Notes: generated by a model not told the origin, from the letters alone. Shown: positions 1-9,460, counted from the first letter of the stretch. The stretch: DNA of 64,000 nt from Bin87 sp965203195 (GCA_965203195.1 OZ241860.1:1364001-1428000), one strand, 5' to 3'. Made by a program: numbers and translations.

Positions 1-1156
1 CGCGGCGCAGCATCCCGGCGTAGTCGGCAATCTGGTCGCTGTCGATGCGGTGTCCAATGCACACGATGGCGAAAAAGGCGGTCAGGTTGGCGGCGGTGTA
101 GGCGGCCAGGTAAAAGAGTACGCTGCTGGTGCCGAAATTATCCCCCCCGCCGGCGGTGGCCACCGCCGCCACGCCCACCAGAATATAGCCGGCGTGGGCA
201 ATCGTGCTGTATCCGAACAACCGCTTGATGTTGCGCTGGGCAATGGCCACCAGGTTGCCGATGGTCATCGACAACGCCGCCAGCGCCGCCAGCAGCGTCC
301 ACCAGTCGCCGCCCAGTGCCTCAAAGCCGATGTAGAAAACCCGCAGCGTCAGGGCAAAGGCGGCCGCCTTGCTGGCCACGGACAAAAAGGCCACCATCGG
401 CGTCGGCGCCCCCTCGTACACATCGGGCACCCACATTTGGAACGGAGCCGCCGACATCTTAAAGCCGAAACCGGCCAGCAGCAGAACCACCGCCAGCAGC
501 GCCGCCATGCTGCCAAAGGGAACGGCGCCGGCCGACGCCGCGTCCAGCGACAGCCATACGGCAATGTCGTCCAGCCGCGTGCTGCCGGCAAGCCCGTAAA
601 GCAGCGCCATTCCGTAAAGCATCAGCGCGCTGCTGATGGCGCCGACCACCAGGAACTTCATCCCGGCCTCGCCGGAGCGTCCGTTGGGCAGGAAAGCCGC
701 CATCGCCGCCAGGGGCAGGGTGGTCAGCTCCAGAGCAATGTACATCGTAATCAGCTCGCTGGCCGACGCCATCAGCATCATGCCCGTGGCCGACAGCAGC
801 AGTAGCGCAAAGAACTCGCCCTGCAACCGTTCCATCCGCCGCACATAGTCGTTGGAAACCAGCGTCACCAGGCCGGCCGCCGCCAGGATCAGGAAGTTGA
901 AAAACAGCGCAAAGCGGTCAATGGACAGGGTGTACAGGATTACCGACCCGGCCGGCGCCGTCAGGGCGTCTCTGCCGCTGCCGGACAGGTCAATCAGCTG
1001 CCAGGCGCTCAACGCGGCGGGCGCCGTCAGCCCCGCCAGCGTCAGGCCCAGCGTCACAGCCGTGCGCCGGGTTATCAGATCGGCGACGATAACCAGCAGA
1101 GCCAGCGCCGCCAGCGCCAGCGGCGGCGCCAGGAGATAAAGGTCGTATGCGGTCAT
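1..1156 (-). CDS. nuoN: NADH-quinone oxidoreductase subunit N (partial, C-terminus outside window)
   Basis: Antiporter-like, proton-translocating membrane subunit of respiratory complex I. About 385 residues are visible from the ATG at 1156; the C-terminal part lies beyond base 1. The protein is a chain of hydrophobic helices. It carries the conserved Glu of the family in the stretch YIALELTTLPL (near residue 143), Lys in GMKFLV (near 167) and Lys in GFKMSAAPFQMWVPD (near 233), all positions expected for proton transfer in NuoL/M/N. It is the last visible gene of the nuo operon, starting 24 bases after the nuoM stop. Assignment is secure; only the length is unknown. Confidence 0.95.
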   Translation of the reverse strand, partial: MTAYDLYLLAPPLALAALALLVIVADLITRRTAVTLGLTLAGLTAPAALSAWQLIDLSGSGRDALTAPAGSVILYTLSIDRFALFFNFLILAAAGLVTLVSNDYVRRMERLQGEFFALLLLSATGMMLMASASELITMYIALELTTLPLAAMAAFLPNGRSGEAGMKFLVVGAISSALMLYGMALLYGLAGSTRLDDIAVWLSLDAASAGAVPFGSMAALLAVVLLLAGFGFKMSAAPFQMWVPDVYEGAPTPMVAFLSVASKAAAFALTLRVFYIGFEALGGDWWTLLAALAALSMTIGNLVAIAQRNIKRLFGYSTIAHAGYILVGVAAVATAGGGDNFGTSSVLFYLAAYTAANLTAFFAIVCIGHRIDSDQIADYAGMLRR

Positions 1157-1180
1157 AGGTGATTGCTGCCTGCGGATATT

Positions 1181-2719
1181 CTAGCGGCCGGCGCCGGCGA
1201 TGCCGGCATTGTAGCCGCTGATGATGGGCTCCAGGCCGTCGCGGAAAACATCGGTAAGCCAGGCGGGATAAACGCCCACGGCCAGTATGCTGATGACCAG
1301 CAACGCTACCGGAACCATTTCCACCGGCGCGGCGTCGGTCAAATCGTCCCAGCGGGACGGGCGGGGGCCGAACAGCGTCCGCTGCATCATCCAGAGGATG
1401 TAGCCGGCGGCCAGGATGATGCCCAGCACGGCCAGAATGGTCAGTATCGGGAAAGCGCGAAAGCCGCCAAAGAATACCAGCAGTTCCGACACAAAGCCGC
1501 TCAACGCCGGCAGTCCCAGGGAAGCGGCGCCGGCCAGCAGGAACGCGCCCGACACGACCGGCATCCGGCCGGCAAGTCCGCCCAGATCGGGGATGTAGCG
1601 GGTGTGCGTCTTTTCGTACAGAATGCCTACGGCCACGAACAGCAGGCCGGTGATGGTGCCGTGGGTAAAGAGCTGCATCGCCGCCCCGGTAAGGCCGGCG
1701 TCGGTCAGCGCGCCGCCGACCACGGCCACGGAACCGACGCCAACCAGCACCAGCCCCATATGGCTGACGCTGGAATAGGCGATCAGCCGTTTCAGATCCG
1801 TTTGCCGCAGCGTCACCACGGCGCCGTACAGGATGCTGACCACGCCCAAGGCCACGACGGGCAGGGCGTAGGTTTGCAGCTGCTCCGGGAACATTCCGGC
1901 ATTGACGCGGAGCAGGCCGTAGCCGCCCATCTTGAGCATCACGCCGGCCAGCATTACGCTGCCGGCCGTGGGGGCGTCGGTGTGGGCATCCGGCAGCCAG
2001 GTATGCACCGGCCAGGTGGGCAGCTTGACCGCAAAGGCCACAAAGAACAGCCAGAACAGTACTCCCATAGGCAGGGCGGCGCGGGACGTGTCCAGCATCC
2101 CCTCCGGCACCAGCAGCCGCGTCATATCAAAGCTGCCCACCCCGGCGCTGACGAATACGGCCACAATCGCCACCAGCATAAACGCCGAGCCGAGGATGGT
2201 AAAGATGAGGAACTTCATCGCCGAGTATTCCCGCCGCCCGGTTCCCCAGGTGGAGATAAGCAAGTACATCGGCGCCAGCTCGATTTCCCAGAACAGGAAA
2301 AAGAGCAGAAAGTCCAGCGCGGTGAATACGCCCAGCACCGCCGTTTGCAGGACGAACAGCCAGATGAAGTATTCCCGCACCCGGTGTCCAATGTGGAACG
2401 ACACAAAAACGGCGCACAGCCCCAGCAGCCCGGTGAGCATCACCAGGGGCGCGCTGATGCCGTCCACGCCCAGCAGGTAGCTGGCCTGCACCGTTTCGGT
2501 GCTGATCCAGTCAAAGCGATCCACCAGCTGGAACTGGGGTCCGCCGGGCTGGAACAGGACGAAAACCGCCACCGACAGCGCCAGATCGGCGGCGGCGACT
2601 ATGCCGGCGTACCACCGGATCGCCCGGTCGCCGCGCGCCACGCCCACGGCCAGCAGCAGCGCGGCCACAGCCGGCAGAAAGACCGTGGCGGTAAGCAGTC
2701 CGTTGAATCCCGTTGGCAT
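1181..2719 (-). CDS. nuoM: NADH-quinone oxidoreductase subunit M
   Basis: Complex I membrane-arm subunit that pumps protons, 512 residues, the usual size. The sequence is almost entirely transmembrane. It contains the TM5 glutamate in FLFFWEIELAPMYLL and the broken-helix signature HTWLPDAHTDAPTAGS with a following lysine in MLKMGGYGLLR. The ATG at 2719 gives a hydrophobic N-terminus directly. It lies between nuoL (26-base gap) and nuoN (24-base gap) in one transcription unit. A 533-codon open frame on the other strand is a codon-bias shadow. Confidence 0.96.
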   Translation of the reverse strand: MPTGFNGLLTATVFLPAVAALLLAVGVARGDRAIRWYAGIVAAADLALSVAVFVLFQPGGPQFQLVDRFDWISTETVQASYLLGVDGISAPLVMLTGLLGLCAVFVSFHIGHRVREYFIWLFVLQTAVLGVFTALDFLLFFLFWEIELAPMYLLISTWGTGRREYSAMKFLIFTILGSAFMLVAIVAVFVSAGVGSFDMTRLLVPEGMLDTSRAALPMGVLFWLFFVAFAVKLPTWPVHTWLPDAHTDAPTAGSVMLAGVMLKMGGYGLLRVNAGMFPEQLQTYALPVVALGVVSILYGAVVTLRQTDLKRLIAYSSVSHMGLVLVGVGSVAVVGGALTDAGLTGAAMQLFTHGTITGLLFVAVGILYEKTHTRYIPDLGGLAGRMPVVSGAFLLAGAASLGLPALSGFVSELLVFFGGFRAFPILTILAVLGIILAAGYILWMMQRTLFGPRPSRWDDLTDAAPVEMVPVALLVISILAVGVYPAWLTDVFRDGLEPIISGYNAGIAGAGR

Positions 2720-2745
2720 CGTGGTTGGCCCCGGCGTGAGGTCGC

Positions 2746-4794
2746 TTATCCCAGAATCAGGTAGAGGGCGATGATGATGGCGGCGCCGGCGACGGCAATC
2801 AGCGGGTACAGCTGCGTCTGGCCGCTCTGCGCCTGCGCCAGCAGCCCGCCGACGTTGCGGGAAACGAATCCGACCAGCCCCACAATGCCGTCAACGATGT
2901 TGCGGTCAATCCAGTCGGTCACGGCGGCGACTATCCGGTAGAAAAGCCGGTTGACGACCACGCCCTCGTAAAGTTCGTCCATAAAGTAACGGCGCGCCAG
3001 CAAAGTATGCACAGCACCGGCTCTGGCGAGGGGGTCGGCTGCGGAGAAAGGCCGGGGCCAGGCGTAAGTCAGCGCCGCCAGCCCGATGCCGGCCAGCGCC
3101 GCCAGGTTGGAAACGCCGGCCATGACAATGCTGAACGGCGGCGCATGGTGGCCGTGATGCCGCAGCCCGGAGGCCAGATACTCGGTAAGCCAGTGTGATG
3201 GTATCGCCCCGGCGATGCTGGATACGCCAATCGGGTTCGCCACCCAGCCGGCAATCACAGCGCAGACGCCCAGCAGGGCCATCGGCGCCACCATCACTAT
3301 CGGCGATTCGCCCAGGTGAATATGATGGGCCACGCCGGCCGGCGCGGCCTGGCCGGCCTGCTCCGCGTCATCCCGCTCCCGTTCCCCGCCACCGCGAAAT
3401 TCGCCGTGAAAAGTCAAATGCACCATCCGGTAGGAATAGAAAGCGGTCATCACGACGCCGGCTAGCAGCATTGCGAATACCGCCAGCGCGACGGGCGACA
3501 GGCTGTCGCCGCCAGCGCCGGAGACCAGCCAGGTTTCCAGCAGGATCTCGTCCTTGCTCCAGAAGCCGGCCAGCGGGAATATGCCCACCAGGCTCAAGGC
3601 CCCGATGACGGTCAGCCAGTAGGTAACGGGCATCGCCTTGCGGAGGCCGCCCATATACATCATATTGAAAGTGCCGGCGGCGTGGTTGACGCTGCCCGCG
3701 CCGAGGAACAGCAGCGCCTTAAAAAAGGCGTGGGTAAAGAGGTGGAACAGGGCGGCGTTGTAAGCGCCCACGCCCAGGGCGGCCATCATATACCCGAGCT
3801 GGCTCACGGTGGAGTAGGCCATCACCCGCTTGATGTCGTTGGCGGCCAGGCCCATAGTGGCGGCGAACACCGCCGTGAACGCTCCCACCAGCGCCACCAC
3901 GGCCATAATCGTCTCCGATTCAGCGAACACGGGGAAAAAGCGGCCTACCAGAAAGACGCCGGCGGCGACCATCGTCGCGGCGTGGATCAGCGCGCTCACC
4001 GGCGTGGGGCCTTCCATAGCGTCCGGCAGCCAGGTGTGCAGGGGGAACTGGCCGCTTTTGCCCACCGCGCCGGCGAACAGGCCCAGGCACAGCCACAGCA
4101 GCGCTCCGCCGGCCACAATGCCGGCGCCGCCGGCGGCCACCGGCAGCGCCGCTTGCCAAATGTCCGGGATGTGCAGCGCGTTCAGACCCCGCACGGCGAA
4201 ATCGTCCGCCTGGAAAAAGAGGTAGATGATGGCCAGCAGAAAACCGACATCCCCGATGCGGGTGATGATGAAAGCCTTCTTGGCCGCGGCGGCCGCCGCC
4301 GGGCGGTCGTGCCAGAAACCGATCAGCAGGTAGGACGACAGGCCCACCAGCTCCCAGAATACATACATCTGTACGATGTTGACGGCCAGCACCAGCCCAA
4401 TCATCGAGGCGCTGAACAAGGACATATAGGCGTAGTAGCGGGCAATGCCCTCATCGCCGTCCATATAGCCCAGGGAATAGATTTGCACCATCAGGCTGAC
4501 GCCGGTTACGGCCACCAGCATAATGTTGGTTAACGGGTCCAGCAGCAGGCCGATTTCAATGGACGCCGCTCCCAAATCCAGCCAGAGGCGGGGCGCGAAG
4601 TCGTAAGCCACGCCTTGCGCGGACGACCACAGCAGCTGTAGGGACAGGGCGAACCCGATGCCCAGCGCCAGGATGGTGAGGTAGCCGGCGACTTTGGAGC
4701 CTCCGCCCAGCAGCGGGCGAAGCACGAGCCCAATCAGCAGGAACGAGCCTACGGGCAGCAGGAAAATGGCCCATACCAGGGCTTCGGTCAGCAT
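2746..4794 (-). CDS. nuoL: NADH-quinone oxidoreductase subunit L
   Basis: Largest antiporter-like subunit of complex I, 682 residues, with the long C-terminal lateral helix region expected for NuoL. Visible signatures are FWELVGLSSYLLIGFW (TM5 Glu), HTWLPDAMEGPTPVSALIHA and ATMVAAGVFLVGRF, the classic NuoL core. A hydrophilic His/Glu/Arg-rich loop (around residues 465-490) interrupts the C-terminal helices. The gene begins 13 bases downstream of the small DUF2007-like gene and is followed by nuoM. Confidence 0.96.
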   Translation of the reverse strand: MLTEALVWAIFLLPVGSFLLIGLVLRPLLGGGSKVAGYLTILALGIGFALSLQLLWSSAQGVAYDFAPRLWLDLGAASIEIGLLLDPLTNIMLVAVTGVSLMVQIYSLGYMDGDEGIARYYAYMSLFSASMIGLVLAVNIVQMYVFWELVGLSSYLLIGFWHDRPAAAAAAKKAFIITRIGDVGFLLAIIYLFFQADDFAVRGLNALHIPDIWQAALPVAAGGAGIVAGGALLWLCLGLFAGAVGKSGQFPLHTWLPDAMEGPTPVSALIHAATMVAAGVFLVGRFFPVFAESETIMAVVALVGAFTAVFAATMGLAANDIKRVMAYSTVSQLGYMMAALGVGAYNAALFHLFTHAFFKALLFLGAGSVNHAAGTFNMMYMGGLRKAMPVTYWLTVIGALSLVGIFPLAGFWSKDEILLETWLVSGAGGDSLSPVALAVFAMLLAGVVMTAFYSYRMVHLTFHGEFRGGGERERDDAEQAGQAAPAGVAHHIHLGESPIVMVAPMALLGVCAVIAGWVANPIGVSSIAGAIPSHWLTEYLASGLRHHGHHAPPFSIVMAGVSNLAALAGIGLAALTYAWPRPFSAADPLARAGAVHTLLARRYFMDELYEGVVVNRLFYRIVAAVTDWIDRNIVDGIVGLVGFVSRNVGGLLAQAQSGQTQLYPLIAVAGAAIIIALYLILG

Positions 4795-4807
4795 AATCCG
4801 GGCATCC

Positions 4808-5002
4808 TCACAGCTTGCGGACGATTTCCTCGGCTACGTGCTCGCGCCCTTTCGGAACATAAATCCGAAAAGGAACGCGCTCGCTCCAGTCGCGAATGTC
4901 GCCTTCGGGCAGGATGCGCGTCGGCAGGCCCTCCGCCTCGAGGACTTCCTTCCACATCTCCGCCGCCATCAGGTTGGGGGCGCGTTTGAATTCTACCCAC
5001 AT
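4808..5002 (-). CDS. Small DUF2007-like (putative signal-transducing) protein inside the nuo operon
   Basis: A 64-residue soluble protein starting MWVEFKRAPNLMAAEMWKEV. The pattern fits the DUF2007 fold: a short strand, a helix with AEMWKEVLEAEGLPTRI, an acidic loop, then PFRIYVPKGREHVAEEIVRKL. It has no membrane segment, so it is not a complex I core subunit. It is placed between nuoK (100 bases upstream) and nuoL (13 bases downstream), so it is probably cotranscribed. The 100-base gap before it is the longest in the operon and could hold a minor promoter, though I see no clear one. The ribosome binding site is weak. Family assignment is from pattern only. Confidence 0.7.
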   Translation of the reverse strand: MWVEFKRAPNLMAAEMWKEVLEAEGLPTRILPEGDIRDWSERVPFRIYVPKGREHVAEEIVRKL

Positions 5003-5102
5003 CTTTGTCGTCAGTCGGTGCGCTTGAGCGTCGCCCGGAGTTTCGGTTAAGGTTTCGGTCGGGTTCCGAATGAGGTGGGGCGTGGTGGCGCCGGAACCGG
5101 GA

Positions 5103-5432
5103 TCAGTGGCGCAGCGCGGTGGCGTCGGTCAGGTCAACGCTTTCGTTGGCCCGATAGACGGCGAACACGATGCCTAGGCCGAGAGCGATTTCGGCGGCGG
5201 CCACGGTGATGATAAAAACGGCGAAAACCTGTCCGGTAAGCACCGCCGACAGCTGTTCCTGCACCCCCACGGGCGCCAGCCATCGTCCCATGGCCACCAG
5301 CGTCAGGTTGACGCCGTTGAACATCAGCTCAATGGACATCAGCACGGCGATGAAGTTGCGCCGCGCCAGCGCTCCGTACAGGCCGATGCAGAACAACGTG
5401 GCGGCCACGATGAGCATAGCTTCCAGCGACAT
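5103..5432 (-). CDS. nuoK: NADH-quinone oxidoreductase subunit K
   Basis: Complex I membrane subunit of 109 residues with three helices. It shows the NuoK motif SIELMFNGVNLTLVA, containing the conserved membrane Glu, and a second Glu in VAAAEIALGLGIVF. The frame is open 36 codons further upstream, but the ATG at 5432 has a GGGAGG Shine-Dalgarno 8 bases ahead, gives the standard length, and does not run into nuoJ. NuoJ stops 13 bases upstream. Confidence 0.95.
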   Translation of the reverse strand: MSLEAMLIVAATLFCIGLYGALARRNFIAVLMSIELMFNGVNLTLVAMGRWLAPVGVQEQLSAVLTGQVFAVFIITVAAAEIALGLGIVFAVYRANESVDLTDATALRH

Positions 5433-5445
5433 CCGCCCGACCTCC

Positions 5446-6030
5446 CTAGCGTCCCCGCCCGCGCGCCAGCGCCAGTCCGCCAATGGCGGCGGCCAGCAGC
5501 AGCAGCGACACCGCTTCAAAGGGCAGCACAAATTCGCCAATCAGCAGGTCGGCCAGCCCGCCGCCGGCTACATCGGCGACTTCCGATGCGGACAGGCCGG
5601 CCGCCGTCAGCGCCGTCGGGTCCGGTATGCCTACCGCCTGCGTATGCGCGATCTGTGATTTGTGTTCCAGCCCGGCCTGGGCCAGCGTGGTCCACTCGGT
5701 GGTTACGATGGTGAATATCATCGCCGCCAGCAGCAGCGCCGAAACCAGGCCGGCGGGGATCTGTAGTCGATTGGGCGCGTTGCCCCGTTGTACATCGCGG
5801 GTCAGCATCACGCCAAAGATGAACAGCACGGCGATGGCGCCTACATAAATCAGCACCTGCACCGCCGCCAGGAACTCGGCGTTCATCAGCACAAAGAAGC
5901 CGCCTACGGCCACAAACACCAGCGCCAGCAGCAGCGCCGCGCGGAACAGATCCCGCACCATCACCACGCCCAGCGCTCCGGCGACGGCGACCACAGCCAG
6001 CGCCCAGAATGCGATTTGCTCAAACACCAT
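5446..6030 (-). CDS. nuoJ: NADH-quinone oxidoreductase subunit J
   Basis: Complex I membrane subunit of 194 residues, starting MVFEQIAFWALAVVAV. It has five predicted helices and the NuoJ core AVQVLIYVGAIAVLFIFGVML. An earlier in-frame ATG (6126) would overlap nuoI by about 90 bases and add a low-complexity Arg/Gln-rich leader, so the ATG at 6030, two bases after the nuoI stop, is preferred. A soluble stretch between helices 4 and 5 (residues about 120-165) is somewhat long. Confidence 0.94.
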   Translation of the reverse strand: MVFEQIAFWALAVVAVAGALGVVMVRDLFRAALLLALVFVAVGGFFVLMNAEFLAAVQVLIYVGAIAVLFIFGVMLTRDVQRGNAPNRLQIPAGLVSALLLAAMIFTIVTTEWTTLAQAGLEHKSQIAHTQAVGIPDPTALTAAGLSASEVADVAGGGLADLLIGEFVLPFEAVSLLLLAAAIGGLALARGRGR

Positions 6031-6032
6031 AT

Positions 6033-6629
6033 TCAGGCGTCGTCCTTTTTGTCGTCTTTGTCGTGGCTGTCGTTGTCGTGTCCGTGGAGACGCATCCCCG
6101 CCTTTTCGTGCCGGTGCCACCGCCATTGCTCCCGGCCTACTTCCCGCCAGCCCAGGGGCCGGCTGTCGCCGGGGCGGTAGTCCATATTTTCCAGCTGCGG
6201 GCGGAACCAGGCGCTGGGCCGCTTTTCGGCGTGGCGCAGCCGGTCAATGGGAATCACCAGGTCGGTACGCCGGTACTGCCCTTCCTCAAAGCCGCTGCCC
6301 ATAAACAGGGCGTCGTAGGGGCAGGCTTCTACGCACAGGCCGCAGAACATACACCGTTGCAGTTCAATGTCAAAGGTCTCCAGCCGGTACTTGTCGCCCT
6401 GGGGCAGCGCCGTTGCGCTGGGCGCGGTTACAATTTTGATAATCCCCAGGGGGCAGTACTTGGCGCAGGAGGCGCAACCGGTGCAGCGTTCCTCGTACCA
6501 GGCGAACTCCTCGCCCCGGAACCGGGGATGCTGACGCACCCGCTGCTCCGGGTAGGAAGTGGTGAACGGCTTGCGGAGCAGATTGCCGAAGGTCACCACC
6601 AGCCCTTTTGCCATTTCCAGTCCGTACAT
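6033..6629 (-). CDS. nuoI: NADH-quinone oxidoreductase subunit I (2x[4Fe-4S] ferredoxin-like)
   Basis: Peripheral-arm subunit of complex I that carries clusters N6a/N6b and passes electrons to NuoB. The 198 residues contain two CxxCxxCxxxCP motifs: CTGCASCAKYCPLGI near residue 50 and CMFCGLCVEACPYDAL near residue 92. The C-terminus is a His/Asp/Lys-rich polar tail, longer than in minimal NuoI. A start at the internal MAKGL (residue 6) is possible. It sits 19 bases downstream of nuoH. Confidence 0.95.
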   Translation of the reverse strand: MYGLEMAKGLVVTFGNLLRKPFTTSYPEQRVRQHPRFRGEEFAWYEERCTGCASCAKYCPLGIIKIVTAPSATALPQGDKYRLETFDIELQRCMFCGLCVEACPYDALFMGSGFEEGQYRRTDLVIPIDRLRHAEKRPSAWFRPQLENMDYRPGDSRPLGWREVGREQWRWHRHEKAGMRLHGHDNDSHDKDDKKDDA

Positions 6630-6648
6630 TGCGAATCCTCTCCGGGGG

Positions 6649-7893
6649 TCAGCTGCCCGTTCCGGCGCCCATTCCGATGGTTGGGACGCCGGGCACAGTC
6701 GGACGGGCGGCGACCACGGCGGCGCCCGTCCGCACCTTCTGCCGGATGAGCCGGCCGAAGCCCAAGATGGACACCACCGCCAGAACGCTGTTGATTGCCG
6801 CCATAATCCACAAATCGGATGTGGTCAGAACGCCGCCGGGGCCGCGCAGGAAATAGACTTCCAGCGTTACGGCGACCAGGTTGATGATACTCAACGGCAT
6901 CAGAAATTTCCAGCAGACGGCCATTATCTGGTCCAGGCGCAGGCGCGGGTAGGTGGCCCTGATCCAGACGAACAGGAATATGCCGATGAAGGTTTTGATG
7001 AGGAACCAGAGCCAGCCCAGCCAGTCGGCCGCCGGCCCGGCCCAGCCGGCCAGAAAGAGGGTGGCGATCAGCCCGGACACCGCCAGCGCGCCGCCGAACT
7101 CCGCCGCCTGGATCAGCGCAAACTTGATGCCGCTGTATTCCGTATGGTAGCCGGCGATAATCTCCGATTCCGCCTCTGCCACATCAAAGGGCGTCCGGTT
7201 CAGCTCGGCGGACATCCCGGCCAGAAAGACAAAGAACGCCAGCGGCTGCACCAGAAAGAAAGGCACCGCCTGCGCCGTTACGATGTCGCCCAGCGACATT
7301 GACCCGGCCACCATCACCACCCCCAGCAGCGACAGCACTACCGGAACTTCGTAGCTTACCAGCACGGCCACGGCCCGCCCGGCCCCGAACAGCGCATAGC
7401 GGTTGTTGGAAGCCCAGCCGGCCATAAAGATGGCGATGGAAGTAAGCGAACTCACCGCCAGGATGAACAGCGCTCCCACATTCAGGTCAACCAGCGCCAC
7501 ATCCTTGGCGAAGGGGATTACCGCCGTGCCCAGCACCAGCGCCGACAGCATCAGAACGGGGGCCACGGTGAACGCCAGCCGGTCGGCGCCGTAGGGAATG
7601 ATGTCCTCTTTGGTAATCAGCTTGCCCAGGTCGGCGATGGGCTGCAACGCGCCGAAAGGCCCCCAGCGGTTGGGGCCGACCCGGTTCTGAAAGCGGCCCA
7701 GCAGCCGGCGTTCCCCCCAGCTGACCCCGGCCGCGCCCAGCAGGACGGCGTTAATCAGAATCAGCATTATCGCCGCGCCGGCCACAATCAGCGCCGCCCA
7801 GCAGGGCAGGAAGTGCGCGGCGGCGTCATAGATGTAGGCGAACAGCGGGTTGCCGGCCAGCGCGCCGCCGGGGTTGAGGACACAGCCGTTCAT
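6649..7893 (-). CDS. nuoH: NADH-quinone oxidoreductase subunit H
   Basis: Complex I subunit forming the quinone chamber at the junction of the two arms; 414 residues, about eight helices. Signatures are RFQNRVGPNRWGPFGALQP near residue 70 and ELNRTPFDVAEAESEIIAGY near residue 230, both diagnostic. The C-terminus carries an extra Val/Ala/Pro/Gly tail. Its ATG overlaps the nuoD stop codon by one base (TGATG), which suggests translational coupling. Confidence 0.96.
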   Translation of the reverse strand: MNGCVLNPGGALAGNPLFAYIYDAAAHFLPCWAALIVAGAAIMLILINAVLLGAAGVSWGERRLLGRFQNRVGPNRWGPFGALQPIADLGKLITKEDIIPYGADRLAFTVAPVLMLSALVLGTAVIPFAKDVALVDLNVGALFILAVSSLTSIAIFMAGWASNNRYALFGAGRAVAVLVSYEVPVVLSLLGVVMVAGSMSLGDIVTAQAVPFFLVQPLAFFVFLAGMSAELNRTPFDVAEAESEIIAGYHTEYSGIKFALIQAAEFGGALAVSGLIATLFLAGWAGPAADWLGWLWFLIKTFIGIFLFVWIRATYPRLRLDQIMAVCWKFLMPLSIINLVAVTLEVYFLRGPGGVLTTSDLWIMAAINSVLAVVSILGFGRLIRQKVRTGAAVVAARPTVPGVPTIGMGAGTGS

Positions 7894-9002
7894 CAGCGGT
7901 CAACCTCCCCCATATTGATGTCCACGCTGCCCAGGGACACAATCATATCCGCCAGCTTCCAGCCGACCAGCAGGTGTTCGGTGATGGTCAGGTTAATCAG
8001 GGAAGGGGAACGGATTTTGCAGCGGTAAGGCGATACGCCGCCGTCGCTGACCAGAAAGAAGCCCAGCTCGCCTTTGGACGCTTCCACCCGCCCGTAGGCT
8101 TCGGCGCCGGGGGCGGCGCGCAGCACCATAGGCAGTTCCAGCCGCGCCGGGCCGGGTTCAATCCGGGCGATGCACTGCCGGACGATGCGCAGACTCTGGC
8201 GCACTTCCTGCATCCGCACCCAGAAGCGGTCGTAATTGTCGCCGTTGGCGCCAACGGGAATGTCAAACTCAACCTGGTCGTAAGCGTCATAAGGCGCCAT
8301 TTTCCGCCAGTCCCAGTTGACGCCGCTGGCGCGCAGCACCGGCCCGCTTACGGAACAGTTGATGGCGACATCGGCCGGCAATGGGCTGACGCCCCGCGTC
8401 CGCGCCATCAGTATCTCGTTGTTGAGCAGCAGGTTCTCAATATCGTCCAGTTCGCCTTCAAACTCGACCAGGAACCTGTTGAGGGCCGGCCAAAAGTCGG
8501 CGGGGGCGTCGGCGAAAACGCCGCCCGGCCGCATATAGCTGACGGTGATGCGCGCTCCGCACAGCATTTCAAAGAGGTCAAGGATTTTTTCCCGGCTGCG
8601 GAAGGTGTACATCAGCGGCGTGCCGAAAGCCCCCAGTTCCTGCACAAAAAAGCCGACGGCAATCAGGTGGCTGGCGATGCGCTGCAACTCCGCCGCCAGC
8701 GTGCGCAGGTATTTGCCCCGGGGCGGTGGCTCAATGCCCAGCAGCTGCTCCACCGCCAGGCAGTAGGCCTGGTTGTTAATCATCGACGAGGTATAGTCCA
8801 GCCGGTCGGTGAGGGTGACCACCTGAACATAATTGCGCTCCTCGGCCAGCTTTTCGCTGCCCCGGTGCAGGTAGCCGAGGATGGGCTCCACCTCGACGAT
8901 GTCCTCGCCGTCAAAGGTGATCCGCACCCGGAACACGCCGTGCGTGCTGGGATGCTGGGGGCCAACATTGACCGTCATCGGTTCGGTGCGGATGGAGGTC
9001 AT
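7893..9002 (-). CDS. nuoD: NADH-quinone oxidoreductase subunit D (49 kDa)
   Basis: Quinone-site subunit of the peripheral arm, 369 residues. The N-terminus has MTVNVGPQHPSTHGVFR, the quinone-pocket loop with its His. Further signatures are GYLHRGSEKLAEERNY, and the C-terminus has SVDINMGEVDR, as in this family. An upstream ATG (9152) in the same frame would overlap nuoC by more than 130 bases and adds an unrelated leader. The ATG at 9002 lies 14 bases after nuoC and fits the family length. Confidence 0.95.
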   Translation of the reverse strand: MTSIRTEPMTVNVGPQHPSTHGVFRVRITFDGEDIVEVEPILGYLHRGSEKLAEERNYVQVVTLTDRLDYTSSMINNQAYCLAVEQLLGIEPPPRGKYLRTLAAELQRIASHLIAVGFFVQELGAFGTPLMYTFRSREKILDLFEMLCGARITVSYMRPGGVFADAPADFWPALNRFLVEFEGELDDIENLLLNNEILMARTRGVSPLPADVAINCSVSGPVLRASGVNWDWRKMAPYDAYDQVEFDIPVGANGDNYDRFWVRMQEVRQSLRIVRQCIARIEPGPARLELPMVLRAAPGAEAYGRVEASKGELGFFLVSDGGVSPYRCKIRSPSLINLTITEHLLVGWKLADMIVSLGSVDINMGEVDR

Positions 9003-9016
9003 AGCGCGCGGCCCGT

Positions 9017-9460
9017 CTAGAGAAAATCCTTGCGCAGGGGATGGCCGTCGAAGCCCTCCCACAGCATAATGCGCTTCATATTGGGGTGTCCGGTGAAGCG
9101 GATGCCCATCAAATCCCAGATCTCCCGCTCCTGGAAGTCGGCGCCCTGCCACACGCTGACTACCGTAGCGGCGGTGGGTTCCTCCCGGCCATAGACCCGG
9201 CTGCGGACGGCGCCGGTATGGGCCTTGCCGATGGAGGTCAGGTGATAGACCAGCTCAAAATGCTCTACGAAGTCAATGGCGCTGATGGCGTTGAGAAAGC
9301 GGAAATCCAGCTCCGGGTCGTCGCGCAGGATGGCCGCGACCCGTCCCATCGCCTCGGGCGACACCCACACGGCGGCATCGTTCCACTCCAGCTCCACGTC
9401 GGGCGCAGCCGCCCGCAGCCGCTGCGCCAGGACGGCGCCGGACAGGGCAGTGATGGTCAC
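9017..9460 (-). CDS. nuoC: NADH-quinone oxidoreductase subunit C (30 kDa)
   Basis: Peripheral-arm scaffold subunit, 147 residues, ending with the 30-kDa signature FQEREIWDLMGIRFTGHPNM. I chose the GTG at 9460 because it overlaps the nuoB stop as GTGA, a usual coupling arrangement, and gives a normal length. The open frame continues another 62 codons upstream inside nuoB and has no family similarity there. NuoC and NuoD are separate genes here, not fused. Confidence 0.93.
   Translation of the reverse strand: MTITALSGAVLAQRLRAAAPDVELEWNDAAVWVSPEAMGRVAAILRDDPELDFRFLNAISAIDFVEHFELVYHLTSIGKAHTGAVRSRVYGREEPTAATVVSVWQGADFQEREIWDLMGIRFTGHPNMKRIMLWEGFDGHPLRKDFL

Noticed and set aside
1163..2764. 533-codon open frame on the plus strand opposite nuoM
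   Set aside because: Rich in Gln, His, Arg and Gly with no domain; it mirrors nuoM and is a product of high third-position GC.
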